Source: AP-15 sp963732095
Lineage (GTDB): Bacteria > Pseudomonadota > Alphaproteobacteria > ATCC43930 > CGMCC-115725
Assembly: GCA_963732095.1 (NCBI GenBank)
Contig: CAVSZA010000024.1
Span: forward strand, 129,956-193,955
Reading direction: 5' to 3'
DNA: 64,000 nucleotides
In this document: positions 43,327-53,617 of the stretch, in pieces
Position numbering within the stretch: the first letter of the stretch is position 1
Layout of the letters: every line of letters begins with the position of its first letter
Notes under the pieces: generated by a model
What the model saw: only the letters and a program-made list of their open reading frames with translations
Database searches by the model: none
Told to the model about the DNA's origin: nothing
Program-made: the position numbers and the translations under genes

Positions 43327-45309
43327 TCAGTGGGTGTGAGCCGCATGGTCGGGGGGCGTGATGGAGATCCGAGCGACGCGCTCGGCATCGGCAACCAATG
43401 TGCTGGGCGGAGCCACGCCGCCAGGCATGTTGTTGGTCCAGCGGGCGCGAATTTTTCGGGCGCGGTCGAGCAGTAGTTCCGTCTCGCCGCCATCCTCGGC
43501 CGCGCGAAACAGCGCCAGCGCGGAACTCACTTCGGATGACACGGGCACGACGAAGGGCGGCGTGCGGTTGCCCTCGGGGGTTTCGTCGGGGGAGGTGCCG
43601 AGCCCGACTGCAACTACCAGCAGGCCGGCGGAGGCGAGGAGGGGCTGCGCCGCCGCCAGCTGCTGGAGGCGCTCGACCGGAGCTGGCGGCGCGAAGAGCA
43701 CGAGCAGCACCGGCCCGGTTTCGAGTACTTCCCTCAACGTCTGCTGGACCCCGCCGGCTTCGGCAGCGAAATCGGGCACCTCCGCCGGCCCGGCGGCGGT
43801 GGTGACCTCCGGCCCGATCCGCACGGCGAGCACGCCGGCGGCGCGGGCGCGGATGAAGTTGATCACGTCCCACCGCCGGTTTGGGTTCAGCACGTCGGCA
43901 AAGCCGGGCATCATGCCCTCGTCCATCCCGTGGCTGATCCACCAGAACAGGTCGCCCGGGCTGTGCGCGAAGAGATGCGGTTCGGTCAGATCTGCCGGCC
44001 GGATCGGCAAGCGGGAGGCAGCGGGGCCGTCGCCGTGGCCCGTTGCGCCATGGCAGAGGGCGCAATTCTCGGCGTAGACAGCGGCCCCGCGGGCGACGGA
44101 AGCCGCGGCGTACGGCTCGGCGGGAGCGTAATAGCTCGTCGGGTAGGCGCGCTCGATCGCCGGGCGTAGCGGAGGCCAACCGGCCGCGAGCCACAGCACG
44201 AGGCCGGCAGCAAAACCAGCCATAAGCCGATAGCGTCCGGCCGCCGCGGCGGCTGCGACGCCTACGCCGCAAACGCAAATGGCCACAGCCAGGATCGCCA
44301 GTAGGATCCTCGATACGATGGTCAGCGCAGCGATGTCGAGCCGGAATGGAAACGGCCAACCGGGTTCGCTGTGCAAGCCCGGCGGCAAGGTGCCGAGCGC
44401 GCCGACGATGACGAGGACGCCGAGGCCGAGCGCTGTTTCGATCCGCGCGTTGCCCCGTAATCGGGCGACGGTCTGCCAGACGACGTTGCGAGTGCCGCCG
44501 GCGAGATCAGCGAGCCGCGGTGTGAGCCGCAGAAGATTGACCGCGGCAACCATCAGCATGGCGATAAAGAGTGCAATTTTGGCGAGGAGCAGATGGCCAT
44601 ATTCGGTGCCGACCAAGGCCGGGACCGTGCCGGCGAGAAACCAGGTGTTGACCAAGCCGCCGGCAAACAGAATCGTCACACTCGCTACGGCCAGTCTCGA
44701 ATAGCGCCGTGTCGCGACCGCCGTCCAATCGGCATCACCGTTCCGCCGCGCCTCGGCCAGGAGCAGAATCAACGGCGGAAGCGTCCCCAGCCACAGGCCC
44801 GCGGCGAGCAGATGGAGGATGTCCGCTGCCAAATGCAGATCCCCGGGCGGGCCGGGTGTCGCCGCACCATGGCCGGCCCAGGCGAGGCTCGCCAGCATCA
44901 CCGCGGCGAGGAAGAGTGCCATCGACCCGAAAGCAGCCCGCCGGGGTTGCCCTAAGAGACAGAAGCCGAGCAGCAGCGCGATACCGAGCCGCAGCAGCCA
45001 ATCCTCCCCAAACCGCGTGCGGGTCAGCACGATTGGTACGGCGCCTTGAGAAAGCGCGACGCCGAGCGGCTTCCCGCTCATCCCTGCCGCCACCGCAACG
45101 AGCCAGGCAGCGCCCGAGACTAGCGCCACCGCCAGACTCGCCCAGGCCAGCCAGCCGAGTCTCCGGTGCAGTCTCGCCGTGCTTGCGGCTGTGGCACCGA
45201 AGTTCCGGAGTGCCGGACCGGCGACGAGATGCTCGAAGGCCAAGGCCCCGGTCAACGTAATGGTCCCGGTGAAATGGAGGGTACGTGCAGCGATCAGAAA
45301 ACCTTCCAT
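43327..45309 (-). CDS. CopD copper-resistance membrane protein fused to cytochrome c and thioredoxin-like domain
   Basis: A 660-residue protein from ATG 45309 ('MEGFLIAARTLHFTG'). Residues 1-300 are a CopD-type membrane domain with about eight TM segments and 'DLHLAADILHLLAAGLWLGT'. A further membrane region reaches about residue 400. Then comes a class I cytochrome c with haem site 'YAENCALCHGATGHGDGP' (Cys-x2-Cys-His) and distal Met in 'HGMDEGMMPGFADVL'. The final 150 residues ('VLETGPVLLVLFAPPAPVER') look like a thioredoxin-fold or redox-sensing domain without a Cys pair. It probably moves or oxidises copper at the membrane. Downstream of copC, with a short gap. Confidence 0.83.
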   Translation of the reverse strand: MEGFLIAARTLHFTGTITLTGALAFEHLVAGPALRNFGATAASTARLHRRLGWLAWASLAVALVSGAAWLVAVAAGMSGKPLGVALSQGAVPIVLTRTRFGEDWLLRLGIALLLGFCLLGQPRRAAFGSMALFLAAVMLASLAWAGHGAATPGPPGDLHLAADILHLLAAGLWLGTLPPLILLLAEARRNGDADWTAVATRRYSRLAVASVTILFAGGLVNTWFLAGTVPALVGTEYGHLLLAKIALFIAMLMVAAVNLLRLTPRLADLAGGTRNVVWQTVARLRGNARIETALGLGVLVIVGALGTLPPGLHSEPGWPFPFRLDIAALTIVSRILLAILAVAICVCGVGVAAAAAAGRYRLMAGFAAGLVLWLAAGWPPLRPAIERAYPTSYYAPAEPYAAASVARGAAVYAENCALCHGATGHGDGPAASRLPIRPADLTEPHLFAHSPGDLFWWISHGMDEGMMPGFADVLNPNRRWDVINFIRARAAGVLAVRIGPEVTTAAGPAEVPDFAAEAGGVQQTLREVLETGPVLLVLFAPPAPVERLQQLAAAQPLLASAGLLVVAVGLGTSPDETPEGNRTPPFVVPVSSEVSSALALFRAAEDGGETELLLDRARKIRARWTNNMPGGVAPPSTLVADAERVARISITPPDHAAHTH

Positions 45310-45337
45310 TGCCGCCTCCGAGCCTCGCAATCAAGGC

Positions 45338-45703
45338 TCATCCGCGCCCGACCTCGAAGGTGAAGGTGCCTTCGGTCGGGTGGGTATCGACCGAGACGAC
45401 GTGCCAGCTGACCAGGTAGGTCCCCGGCGGCAGCGGCTTCAGCCCGATCTGCAGCTCGGCCGGACTGCCTTGGGGGATCTGGGCATTGCCGAGATCGACC
45501 CGCTGTCCCGCCTCGTTCGTCACGGTCACGCCGCTGAACGCCGGTTCAAGGTCCTGCGTGAACCACAAGGTGACGACGGGCGGCGGGGCCGGCACCGAAC
45601 TGCCGACCGCCGGGCTTGCATGGTCGAGAAAGGCGTGCGCCCGCGCCGGGGATGAGCCAATCAGGACCGCGCCGACAACCAGCAACACCATGATCCCGCG
45701 CAT
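45338..45703 (-). CDS. copC: CopC copper-binding periplasmic protein
   Basis: A 121-residue protein from ATG 45703, since the longer frame upstream is read-through of the neighbour. Signal peptide 'MRGIMVLLVVGAVLIGSS' ends 'ARA', and the mature protein begins with the Cu(II)-binding His of 'HAFLDHASPAVGS'. 'VTLWFTQDLEPAFSGVTVTN' and 'VVSVDTHPTEGTFTFEVG' (second and third His/Asp ligands) complete the CopC fold. It binds copper in the periplasm and passes it to CopD. Its start overlaps the preceding stop as TGATG. Confidence 0.9.
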   Translation of the reverse strand: MRGIMVLLVVGAVLIGSSPARAHAFLDHASPAVGSSVPAPPPVVTLWFTQDLEPAFSGVTVTNEAGQRVDLGNAQIPQGSPAELQIGLKPLPPGTYLVSWHVVSVDTHPTEGTFTFEVGRG

Positions 45704-46620
45704 CACCACCACTCCGAGATCGGCCGGCCGATGCTGTGCGGGAACAGATCGTCGAGGTACACGTGAAACTGGATGACGCCGCCGTAGCCGTGCCCCGTGA
45801 AACGATTTGCCGGCAAGATCGCCTCCGCGCCGATCTGGAAATATTGCCCGGCCCAGATCACCCCGGGCTGGATCGTGCCGATCGTCTGAGTCGCCGGTAC
45901 GCGATTGATCGGCGTCGTAAAGGCGACCTCGACCAGTGGGATCAATCGATTGAATGGCTCGCGAAGCCCGATGTCTTTCACACAACACTGGAGATAAGGG
46001 AGGCTGTATTCGAAGGCGAAGCCGTAATTGAAATTGGTCGGGTTCGGCACGCCGGCGCTCTCCACCTTGGTCGGGAAGTCGAAGCCGAGATTGCCGGTGA
46101 TCGCAAAGGGCCGCAGATAGGGAAGCGACCGCGGCAGGTCACCCAATCCTTTGCCGAAATCGAAAGTCGGCGACAATGTCGTGAAATCGGGAGCGCCGAG
46201 CGCCTGAACCCGGCCGGTATGCGCCCAAGTCACGTTGAGTCCCACGAGGCCGAGCGCTTCGTGCGGTCCGTTGACAAAGAGCTGATATTGCGCGCCGGTT
46301 TGCAGCGCGCCGAGCCCGGTGACCGCCGGCTGGCCCATCGGTTGCAGGCGTTGCCATTGATCCCTGATCGTCACGTCGGTATCCGGCGTGATGCGCTTCG
46401 ACAGATCGATTTGGATGTCGGTCTCTCGCGCCCCGTCGGGCCCGGGCGGGTTGACGGTAACCTGCGGGATCGACATTTCGTCGGCAACGAACGGGTCGTC
46501 CGTCAGGATCGTCGCAGGGAAAAAACGCTGACCGGCAAAGCCGTGCGCCAGCGCGGCGGAATTCGCGGAGATAAGGGTGACGGCCGCAGCTACGGCCGCC
46601 CCCGACCGAATAGGGTTCAT
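45703..46620 (-). CDS. Exported protein of copper operon, function unknown
   Basis: A 305-residue protein with a signal peptide ('AAAVTLISANSAALAHGFAG', cleaved after about residue 26). The mature part has alternating polar/hydrophobic strands, many Gly and Pro, and ends 'FHVYLDDLFPHSIGRPISEW', which suggests a beta-barrel or beta-sandwich envelope protein. No characterised family is recognised. It shares a TGATG junction with copC and follows the DUF2946 gene by 76 bases, so an envelope role in copper handling is inferred. Confidence 0.7.
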   Translation of the reverse strand: MNPIRSGAAVAAAVTLISANSAALAHGFAGQRFFPATILTDDPFVADEMSIPQVTVNPPGPDGARETDIQIDLSKRITPDTDVTIRDQWQRLQPMGQPAVTGLGALQTGAQYQLFVNGPHEALGLVGLNVTWAHTGRVQALGAPDFTTLSPTFDFGKGLGDLPRSLPYLRPFAITGNLGFDFPTKVESAGVPNPTNFNYGFAFEYSLPYLQCCVKDIGLREPFNRLIPLVEVAFTTPINRVPATQTIGTIQPGVIWAGQYFQIGAEAILPANRFTGHGYGGVIQFHVYLDDLFPHSIGRPISEWW

Positions 46621-46696
46621 GCGGGGGCTCCCGAGGGAAATGCCAATGGGCCGTGGCCGCGCAGAGACGGCCCGGCAGCTCGACAGGACGGCAGGC

Positions 46697-47101
46697 TCAG
46701 GCGAGAGGCGGAGCGCGGGAGCGATAAGCGGCGGGAGCGCCGACGCGTTCGGCTTGGATTACAGAATGCGCCGCCGGCAGCCCGGCAGGGAGTGGGAGCG
46801 ACAGTGCTGCCGGCGCCGGCGGGGCGATGGCGGCCAGAGAGCCGATCGCGCTGCATACCGGACACGCGTGATGTTTGTGGTGTTCTTCGGGCTTGCCGTC
46901 CGCGTCACGATGTCCGGTGAGCAGCGCCAGCAGATGCCGTTCGCCGCTATCAACCTTGGCGTTGGTGCCGCATAGGTGAGTCGGCTCGGACGCCTCAGCG
47001 AAGTCGAAGGCAAGGTGCACCGGCACCAGTGCGTTGAGGGCGAGCGCGAGGAGGCCGAGTCGCGCAGCCCAGATCGTACCCCGCCACTTCCTCGCTCGCA
47101 T
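46697..47101 (-). CDS. DUF2946-like exported protein
   Basis: A 134-residue protein with a signal-anchor at about residues 12-32 ('GLLALALNALVPVHLAF') and the core 'EHHKHHACPVCSAIGSLAA', a His-cluster followed by Cys-Pro-x-Cys. This is the DUF2946 pattern, commonly encoded beside copper genes and TonB receptors and predicted to bind metal. It is the first gene of the copper operon here. Confidence 0.8.
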   Translation of the reverse strand: MRARKWRGTIWAARLGLLALALNALVPVHLAFDFAEASEPTHLCGTNAKVDSGERHLLALLTGHRDADGKPEEHHKHHACPVCSAIGSLAAIAPPAPAALSLPLPAGLPAAHSVIQAERVGAPAAYRSRAPPLA

Positions 47102-47216
47102 TCGGGCGTCCCGGCGATAGGGGATGTTGGTGCCGAGCGATTTTAGTGGAATGGTGAAGTTCCCTGCAATGGCTGCGCGAATTCGCCGAGCGGGCGTTCT
47201 AGCGCGACGTGGACGC

Positions 47217-49668
47217 TCACATCAGCGTCTTCGCCAACAGGCTGGCACCGGAAACAATCAATAGGATCAGCACCGCGCGGCGAAAATTGACTTCGCTTAT
47301 CCGGCGGTAGAGGGCGACGCCCGCCGACGAGCCGAGCAGCACCGCCGGGAGGGTTAGCACCCAAAGCAACCAAAACTGCGCATTGAAGATGGCGGAGTGG
47401 GTGAGCACCAGGATACCCAGTGAAGTCAGCTGCAGTGCTAGAATGTAGGGTTGGGTGATGCTACGGGTGTCGGCCTTACTCACGCCGCGCAGCCCCAGAT
47501 AGACCACCGGCATCGACCCGGGGAAAGCGGAAAACCCGCCGATGATGCCTCCGGCAGCGCCCACGGCCACAGCTGGCTTCCAGCCCGACACCTTGATCCG
47601 CAGCCTGTGGGGTTTGAGCAGAACGAGCACGGCGTAGACGATCAGGAAGAGGCCGAGCCCACCGGCGAGGGTGCGGGGCGGCAGTGTTTGAAGAAGCCCT
47701 AGCCCGATCGGCGCACCGACGATACCGCCAGCGATGTAGGCGAATGCCCCTTCGCGCTCGGCCGTGTCGCGCAGCACCACCTCCTTCCTCAAGGTGCCAA
47801 GGGACAGCAGCTGGTTGCAGGCAGACAACAGCATAATCAGCGGGACTGCCTGCAGCGGTGGTAACAGCCATAGAACGCAGGCTGCTATCGCCGAAAATGC
47901 AAAGCCTGAGAGCCCGCTGACAACGCCAGCCAGGAACAACACGACCGCGATGGCACCCGCCACGGCCGGAGTGAAACCTCCGCTGATGAGTAAGGCCGAG
48001 ACAAATGCTGAGCCATTACGCAGCAACGCCAGGGCGTTGTCTCCGACCGCGCGCTGCGCGATGGCAATGCCGGCGATTGCCAAGGCTGCAGTGGGAACGG
48101 CTATGCTGGCGATCCATTCTTTCTCGAGAGCAGTCGTCGTCGTTTCTCTCTCCCCGATCGCCCCACTGCGGTCGGCGACCATGGCGCCAGCGAACAAGCG
48201 GCGAGCAGATTCCATGATCTCGTAGAAATGGCTCATGAAATGTGCCGAGGTGACGAGGCGGATGATCTTGATGTCCCGCGCCGCGACGGGGCCAATCGTA
48301 ACGCGGCTTTCCTGCCACTCGCGGAAGCGGTCCCGGCACGCAGCCTCGAGGTTCGCGCGGGCGGCGGTCACCTCTTTCGGATTGCGCTCGCGGGTCCAGA
48401 CCAGCAAGGCATTCTCGAAAGCGGCGATGGCCCGCTCTCGGTTCTGCGACCGATTTCCGGCCAGGTGTTCCTGGTAGGCCATGCCCAACTTCATCTGAGC
48501 GGCGGCCCATTCTTGCGGATTGGTCTCGCGCGTCAGAACCGATAGGGCGTCCTCCAAGGCGGCTATCGCCCGCTCCAGGTTTCGCTTCCGGTCGCCGGCC
48601 GAATTCTCCAGATAGGTGCCGCCTAGTTGCATCCGAGCGGCCGCCCACACCGTCGGCTTGGAGTTCGCGGGTCCAGACCGACAGAGCCCCCTCAAAAGCC
48701 TCGATGGCTCGGTCTCGGCTGTCTGAGCCCTCATCAGCGGCACGCTCCCGGTAGGCGATGCCGAGATTCATCGTAGCGGCCGCCCACCCTTCCGGGTTCG
48801 TTTCGCGGGTCAAGACCGAAAGGGCGTCCTCGAAGGCGGCAATCGCCCGCTCACGGTTCTCCGACCGGTGGCCGGCGACACGCTGCCAATAAAGGGTGCC
48901 GAGGCTTATACAAGCGGCCGCCCACTGTTCGGCATGGGTCTCGCGTGACCAGACTGAGAGGGCGTCCGCAAAGGCGGCGATCGCGCGCTCCTGATTTTCC
49001 CAGATCTTGCCGGCGCCGCGCTCGCGGTAAGCGACACCCAGGTTCATTTGAACGGTGGCCCAGTCGTCCGGGTGGTGCTTGGCCGTCCACACCGAGAGGC
49101 TGTCTTCAAAGGCCCGAATGGCCTGCTCGCGATTTTTCAACGGGTCGCCAGCAAGACGCTCCCCGTACGCGATGCCGAGGTTCATCCGGGCGGCCGCCCA
49201 TTGCTCCCGGTGGCGCTCGCGCGTCGCGACCGAAAGGCAGTCCTCGAAGGCTCGGATGGCCCGCTCCTGGTTATCCGAACGGCCGCCGGCGAGGCGATCT
49301 CGGTAGGCAACGCCGAGATGCATGTGTGCCTCGGCCCACTCTTCCGGATTGTGCTGCTTCGTCAGGCCCGAGAGCGCATCTTCGAACGCGGCGATCGCCA
49401 ATTCCCAGTTCTGCGACCGGTCGCCTTCAACGCGTTGCGCGTAAGCAAGGCCGAGGTTCACCTGAGCATTGGCGCGCTCCTCGGGTTTCTCGAGCGGTTC
49501 TTCCCGACGAGCCGAAGCTTCACGATCGCCGTGCGGCTCGAGCAGCTTCGTGAGCTCTCGAAGGGAGCCACGCAGTTCCGCGAGCACTTGCTTTCCGACA
49601 TTCTCCTCGACAGCGCTCGATGTCGGCAAAACGGCACCGCGGGTCGCGGGTCCCCCCGGTGGGCGCAT
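47217..49668 (-). pseudogene. TPR-TauE/SafE permease fusion, one-base frameshift
   Basis: From ATG 49668 a cytosolic domain holds eight near-identical 48-residue repeats of the form 'ARMNLGIAYGERLAG...AIRAFEDSLSVWT', and a degenerate ninth. The frame shifts near 48650 after the sixth repeat; the seventh repeat 'WAAARMQLGGTYLENSAGD' resumes in the next frame. After the repeats come 'HFMSHFYEIMESARRLFAGA' and a TauE/SafE-type permease with about eight TM segments ('VVSGLSGFAFSAIAACV', 'GIIGGFSAFPGSMPVVYLGL'). TauE/SafE proteins export sulfite or organosulfur anions. A TPR sensor on such a permease is unusual. Total about 816 residues if joined. Confidence 0.75.
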
Positions 49669-49885
49669 CGGCAGCTCCTGGCCTGTGGGGAGTTAACTCG
49701 GAGCCAGGGTATCATCCGTCGAGCCGCTCTGCAGCGCGCGTTTCGGTGAGTGTAGGGTGTCCCCGATCACCGCGGGGTAGCGGTTTAACTGGTCGCCTGG
49801 CCCGCCCACGACCCGCTCTTTCCCGGTATTTTCTTCCCGGTATTTTCCCCTCTAGCAGACAATGAACGAACGGGCACTCGGTGCC

Positions 49886-52522
49886 TTATTCCGCCGCCAG
49901 CGCCTTGAGCCGGTAGATGAGGTCGAGGGCTTCGCGCGGGGTCAGCTCGTCGGGGCGGGTGTCGCGCAGCAGCGTGTCGGCGGCGGATTCGCGCGGCGGC
50001 GGCTCGGCGTGACGACGGGCGGCGCTGAACAGCGGCAGGTCGTCGGCGAGGCGCGCCAGCGCCCCGCTCTGCTCGCCTTTTTCGAGCACCGCGAGCACCT
50101 CCTCGGCGCGGGCTGTTACGGCCTTCGGCAAGCCGGCGAGCTTGGCGACATGGATGCCGTAGGACCGGTCGGCCGTGCCGGGGCCGACCTCGTGCAAAAA
50201 AACGACGTCGCCCTTCCATTCCTTGACCCGCATCGTGTGGCAGGCGAGCGCCGCGAGCTTGGCGGCGAGCGCGGTCAATTCGTGATAATGCGTCGCGAAG
50301 AGGGTGCGGCATCGGTTGATCTCGTGCAGATGCTCGAGAGTGGCCCAGGCGATCGAGAGGCCGTCGAAGGTCGCAGTGCCGCGGCCAATTTCGTCAAGGA
50401 TCACAAACGATCGCGGCCCGGCCTGGTTCAGGATCGCCGCGGTCTCGACCATCTCGACCATAAAGGTCGAGCGGCCGCGCGCCAGATCGTCGGCGGCGCC
50501 GACCCGGCTGAAGAGGCGATCGACAATGCCGATCCGCGCCGAGCGGGCCGGTACATAGGAGCCTATTTGCGCCAAGATGGCGATCAGCGCGTTCTGCCGC
50601 AAAAACGTGCTCTTGCCTGCCATGTTGGGCCCGGTGACGAGCCAGATGCGGTCCTCCAAAGCGCAATCATTGGCGACGAACCCCCCTCCCCTGCCCGCCC
50701 CGGCCAGCGCCGCCTCGACGGTCGGATGACGCCCGCCCACTATCTCGAAGGCGGTGGTCTCGTCGACGACAGGCCGCACCCACAGCGCCCCAGCCGCGAG
50801 TTCGGCCAGCGCCGCCGCGAGGTCGAGTGCGGCGAGCGCCGCGGCGGCGGCGGCGATCTCGGTACGGCGAGCCATCACCTCACCGACGAGATCCTCGTAG
50901 AGCCGCAATTCCAGCGCCAGAGCCCGCTCGGCGGCGCTGGCGATCTTGGTTTCGAGATCGGCCAATTCGGCCGTCGTGTAGCGCTGCGTGCCCGCCATCG
51001 TCTGGCGGTGAATAAATTCCGCCCCGAGCTTGCCGGCATGGTTCGCCGACACCTCGATATAATAGCCGATGACGTTGTTGTGGCGGATCTTCAAGGCGCC
51101 GATCGCGGTCTCGCCGGCATAGCGCGCCTGCAAAGCCGCGATCATGCGGCGGCTCTCGTCGCGCAGGCCGCGCCATTCGTCCAGTTCTTGTGAATATCCG
51201 GCGGCGATGAAACCGCCATCGCGGGCGAAGAGCGGCAATTCTGTGGCGAGTGCACGGCGGAGGCGCTCGACGAGGGCGCCGTGCTCGCCGAGCCCCCGCT
51301 GCGCCGCAGCGAGCCGTTCGGGCAACGGCACGAGACCCGGCTCGACCAGCATGTCGCGCAACGCAGCAATTTCCCCCAGCGACTGGCACAATGCCGCAAG
51401 GTCGCGCGGACCGCCGCGGCCGAGGGCGAGACGGGTCAAACCCCGCTCGATGTCGGGGCAGCGCCTCAGCCGCTCGCGCAAGGTCTCACGCAGCTCCGGG
51501 CGGTCGACAAGAAATCCGACCCCGTCGAGCCGCTCCGCGATCGCGGCAGGCGCGGTCAGCGGCGCCGCGAGGTAATCGGCGAGGAGGCGGGCGCCGCCCG
51601 CGGTTACGGTCCGATCGATCGTCGCGACGAGGCTGCCCTTGCGCTCGCCCGCGAGGGTTGCCATCAGTTCGAGATTGCGGCGGGTCGCGGCATCGATCTG
51701 CATGACCGAAGCCGGCATAACCTGCCGCGGCGGTTGCAAATGCGGCGCCCGCCCCTGTTAAGTCAACCCGACGTAATCAATCAGGGCACCAGCAGCGGCG
51801 AGCTCGGCGCGGCCAAAACCGCCGAACCCATCGAGCGCGCCGACCCCGTAAAATTCCTGCAGACGACGGCGCGCAGCCTCGCTCTCGAATCGTGGATTGG
51901 GCAGCGGCGTCAGAGCCGGCTTCCATTCGGCCAACAGCTCGAAGAGCTTGGGGCGGGTCAACAGGCGCTCCGGCAGCAGGATCTCGCCCGGCATCAGGCG
52001 GGCGAGATCGCCGGCGAGGGTCGGCTCGGTGCTCGACATCAGCTCGAAGACACCGGTCGACAAATCGAGCCAGGCAAGCCCGATCTCGCCTCCCACCTCG
52101 GCGATGCCGGCGAGATAATTGTGCCGGCGCGCGTCGAGGAGGCCCTCCTCAGTGAGGGTGCCGGCGGTCACGACGCGGGTGACCGCCCGCCGCACCGGCC
52201 CCTTGCCGCCCCGCCGCCGCGCCTCGGCCGGGTTTTCGGTCTGGTCGCAGATCGCGACCTTGAACCCGGCGCGGATCAGCCGCGCGAGATAGGCTTCGGC
52301 GGTGTGCACCGGCACGCCGCACATCGGGATGTCGGCGCCGTCGTGCCGGCCGCGCTTGGTCAGCGCGATATCGAGGGCCTGCGCGGCGGCGACCGCGTCG
52401 TCGAAGAACAGCTCGAAAAAGTCGCCCATCCGGAAGAACAACAGGCAGCCCGGGTTCGCCTCTTTGATCTCGAGGTATTGGGCCATCACCGGCGAGGGCG
52501 GCGGAGGGGAATGGTCGTTCAT
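49886..52522 (-). pseudogene. mutS: mutS with an in-frame stop codon
   Basis: DNA mismatch repair ATPase. ATG 52522 ('MNDHSPPPPSPVMAQY') opens domain I with the mismatch-binding 'FFRMGDFFELFFDDA' (Phe-x-Glu kept). At codon 255 (complement of 51758-51760) the codon is TAA within 'DYVGLT*QGRAPH', where relatives have Gln; a CAA to TAA change would explain it. The frame then continues unbroken to 49886 with the core, the Walker A 'TGPNMAGKSTF' and 'DEIGRGTATFDGLSIAW'. Total 879 codons including the final stop, normal for the family. A restart at ATG 51739 would lack mismatch recognition. Confidence 0.88.
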
Positions 52523-52595
52523 CGGCGAGGGGCGACGCTGGCGGGTGTTTGACGGTAGCATAAGAGAATATTCGAGCACGAAAGAGAGGATCGGC

Positions 52596-53120
52596 ATGGC
52601 CGAAAGTTCGCCGTCTTTTCCGGTCATTCGCGAGGCGGTCGCCTCGTTTCCCGACCGCGACCATTTCCACCGAGCCGTCTCGAACCTGCTCGCCGCCGGC
52701 TTTGAGACAAGCGATCTCTCGGTGCTGGCCTCGCACGATTCGCTCGCCGCCGCCGGCGAGCCGCCCGCGCGCGAGCCGAAACTCCTGCCGGCGGGTCTCG
52801 CGGACGAAATCAAATACATCGCGCCGCTGACCGTGGCCGGCATCGTCGTGCTGTCCGGCGGGCCGATTGCCGTCACGGTCGCCGCAATCGTCGGCGCTGG
52901 GCTCGGCGGCGCGGCACTAAAAGAGCTCTTCGACGATTACACCGCGCCCAGGCACAGTGAGGATTTCAGAGCGGCACTCGAAGCCGGCGCGGCACTCTTA
53001 TGGGTACGCTGCGAAGATCCCGATCGCGAGCTGACGGCGACGCGCATTCTCGAAGAAGCGGGCGGCCGGCACGTGCATGTCCACGGTCGCCCGGTTGGTT
53101 CTGCCAAGTATGACGGTTGA
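52596..53120 (+). CDS. Small membrane protein, general-stress-like
   Basis: A 174-residue protein from ATG 52596 (RBS AGAGAGGA). The open frame back to 52302 is antisense to mutS. It begins with a soluble part 'ASFPDRDHFHRAVSNLLAAG' and 'FETSDLSVLASHDSL', like the first domain of YflT/GsiB-type 'general stress protein 17M' proteins. One hydrophobic Gly/Ala-rich segment follows (about residues 80-110, 'GIVVLSGGPIAVTVAAIVGA'), and the end contains 'AALLWVRCEDPDREL'. Function unknown. Divergent from mutS. Confidence 0.7.
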   Translation: MAESSPSFPVIREAVASFPDRDHFHRAVSNLLAAGFETSDLSVLASHDSLAAAGEPPAREPKLLPAGLADEIKYIAPLTVAGIVVLSGGPIAVTVAAIVGAGLGGAALKELFDDYTAPRHSEDFRAALEAGAALLWVRCEDPDRELTATRILEEAGGRHVHVHGRPVGSAKYDG

Positions 53121-53121
53121 C

Positions 53122-53595
53122 TTATCCGAATGCCTCGGGGAACCAGTCGCCGATCACCTGCTCGGCTGTGAAACCGCCTTTCTGGAGGCGCGCACGAACC
53201 AGGTCAGGCTGTTCGCCGTGCTGGCCGAGATCAGAGGAAGCTAGTTCTGCGGCCGCGGCCAGTTGGTCCTTGACTAAGCGATCGACCTCACGGCGAAGAC
53301 TGGGGCTGTCGCTCAGCACCTCCTCGATCTGCGACCGCGCATCGATGATAGTCGATCGCCACCCGGAGCGCGGCCGCGCCGCCGGCGAAGCTTCTAGCTT
53401 GAGCAAGTGGCGAAGAATCCGCCGTATCTGCGAGGTCAGCTGCCGGCGGTCCGATTTACCCAAGCTCTCGATCTCCTCCGCCAGGTTCTCCCAATCGAGT
53501 GGCAGATTCGACTCTTTGGCACGGCGCAGCGCTGCCGCCTGCTCCTCCGTCCAGAGAAAAAAATCCTGGTCGTAAAGATCACTGCTTTGGGGCAT
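53122..53595 (-). CDS. DUF29 family protein
   Basis: A 157-residue helical protein. 'LYDQDFFLWTEEQAAALRRA' and 'DWENLAEEIESLGKSDRRQL' then 'IRRILRHLLKLEASP' are the DUF29 signature. The family is common in cyanobacteria and alphaproteobacteria, often on mobile DNA; function unknown. It is convergent with the preceding gene (stop codons almost touch) and lies 22 bases after the SDR stop on the same strand. Confidence 0.87.
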   Translation of the reverse strand: MPQSSDLYDQDFFLWTEEQAAALRRAKESNLPLDWENLAEEIESLGKSDRRQLTSQIRRILRHLLKLEASPAARPRSGWRSTIIDARSQIEEVLSDSPSLRREVDRLVKDQLAAAAELASSDLGQHGEQPDLVRARLQKGGFTAEQVIGDWFPEAFG

Positions 53596-53617
53596 CAGTC
53601 ACGGTCTCCATCGCACC

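Noticed and set aside
45736..46920. 394-residue plus-strand frame opposite the copper operon
   Set aside because: Shadow of the envelope and DUF2946 genes; His/Arg/Asp-rich antisense composition.
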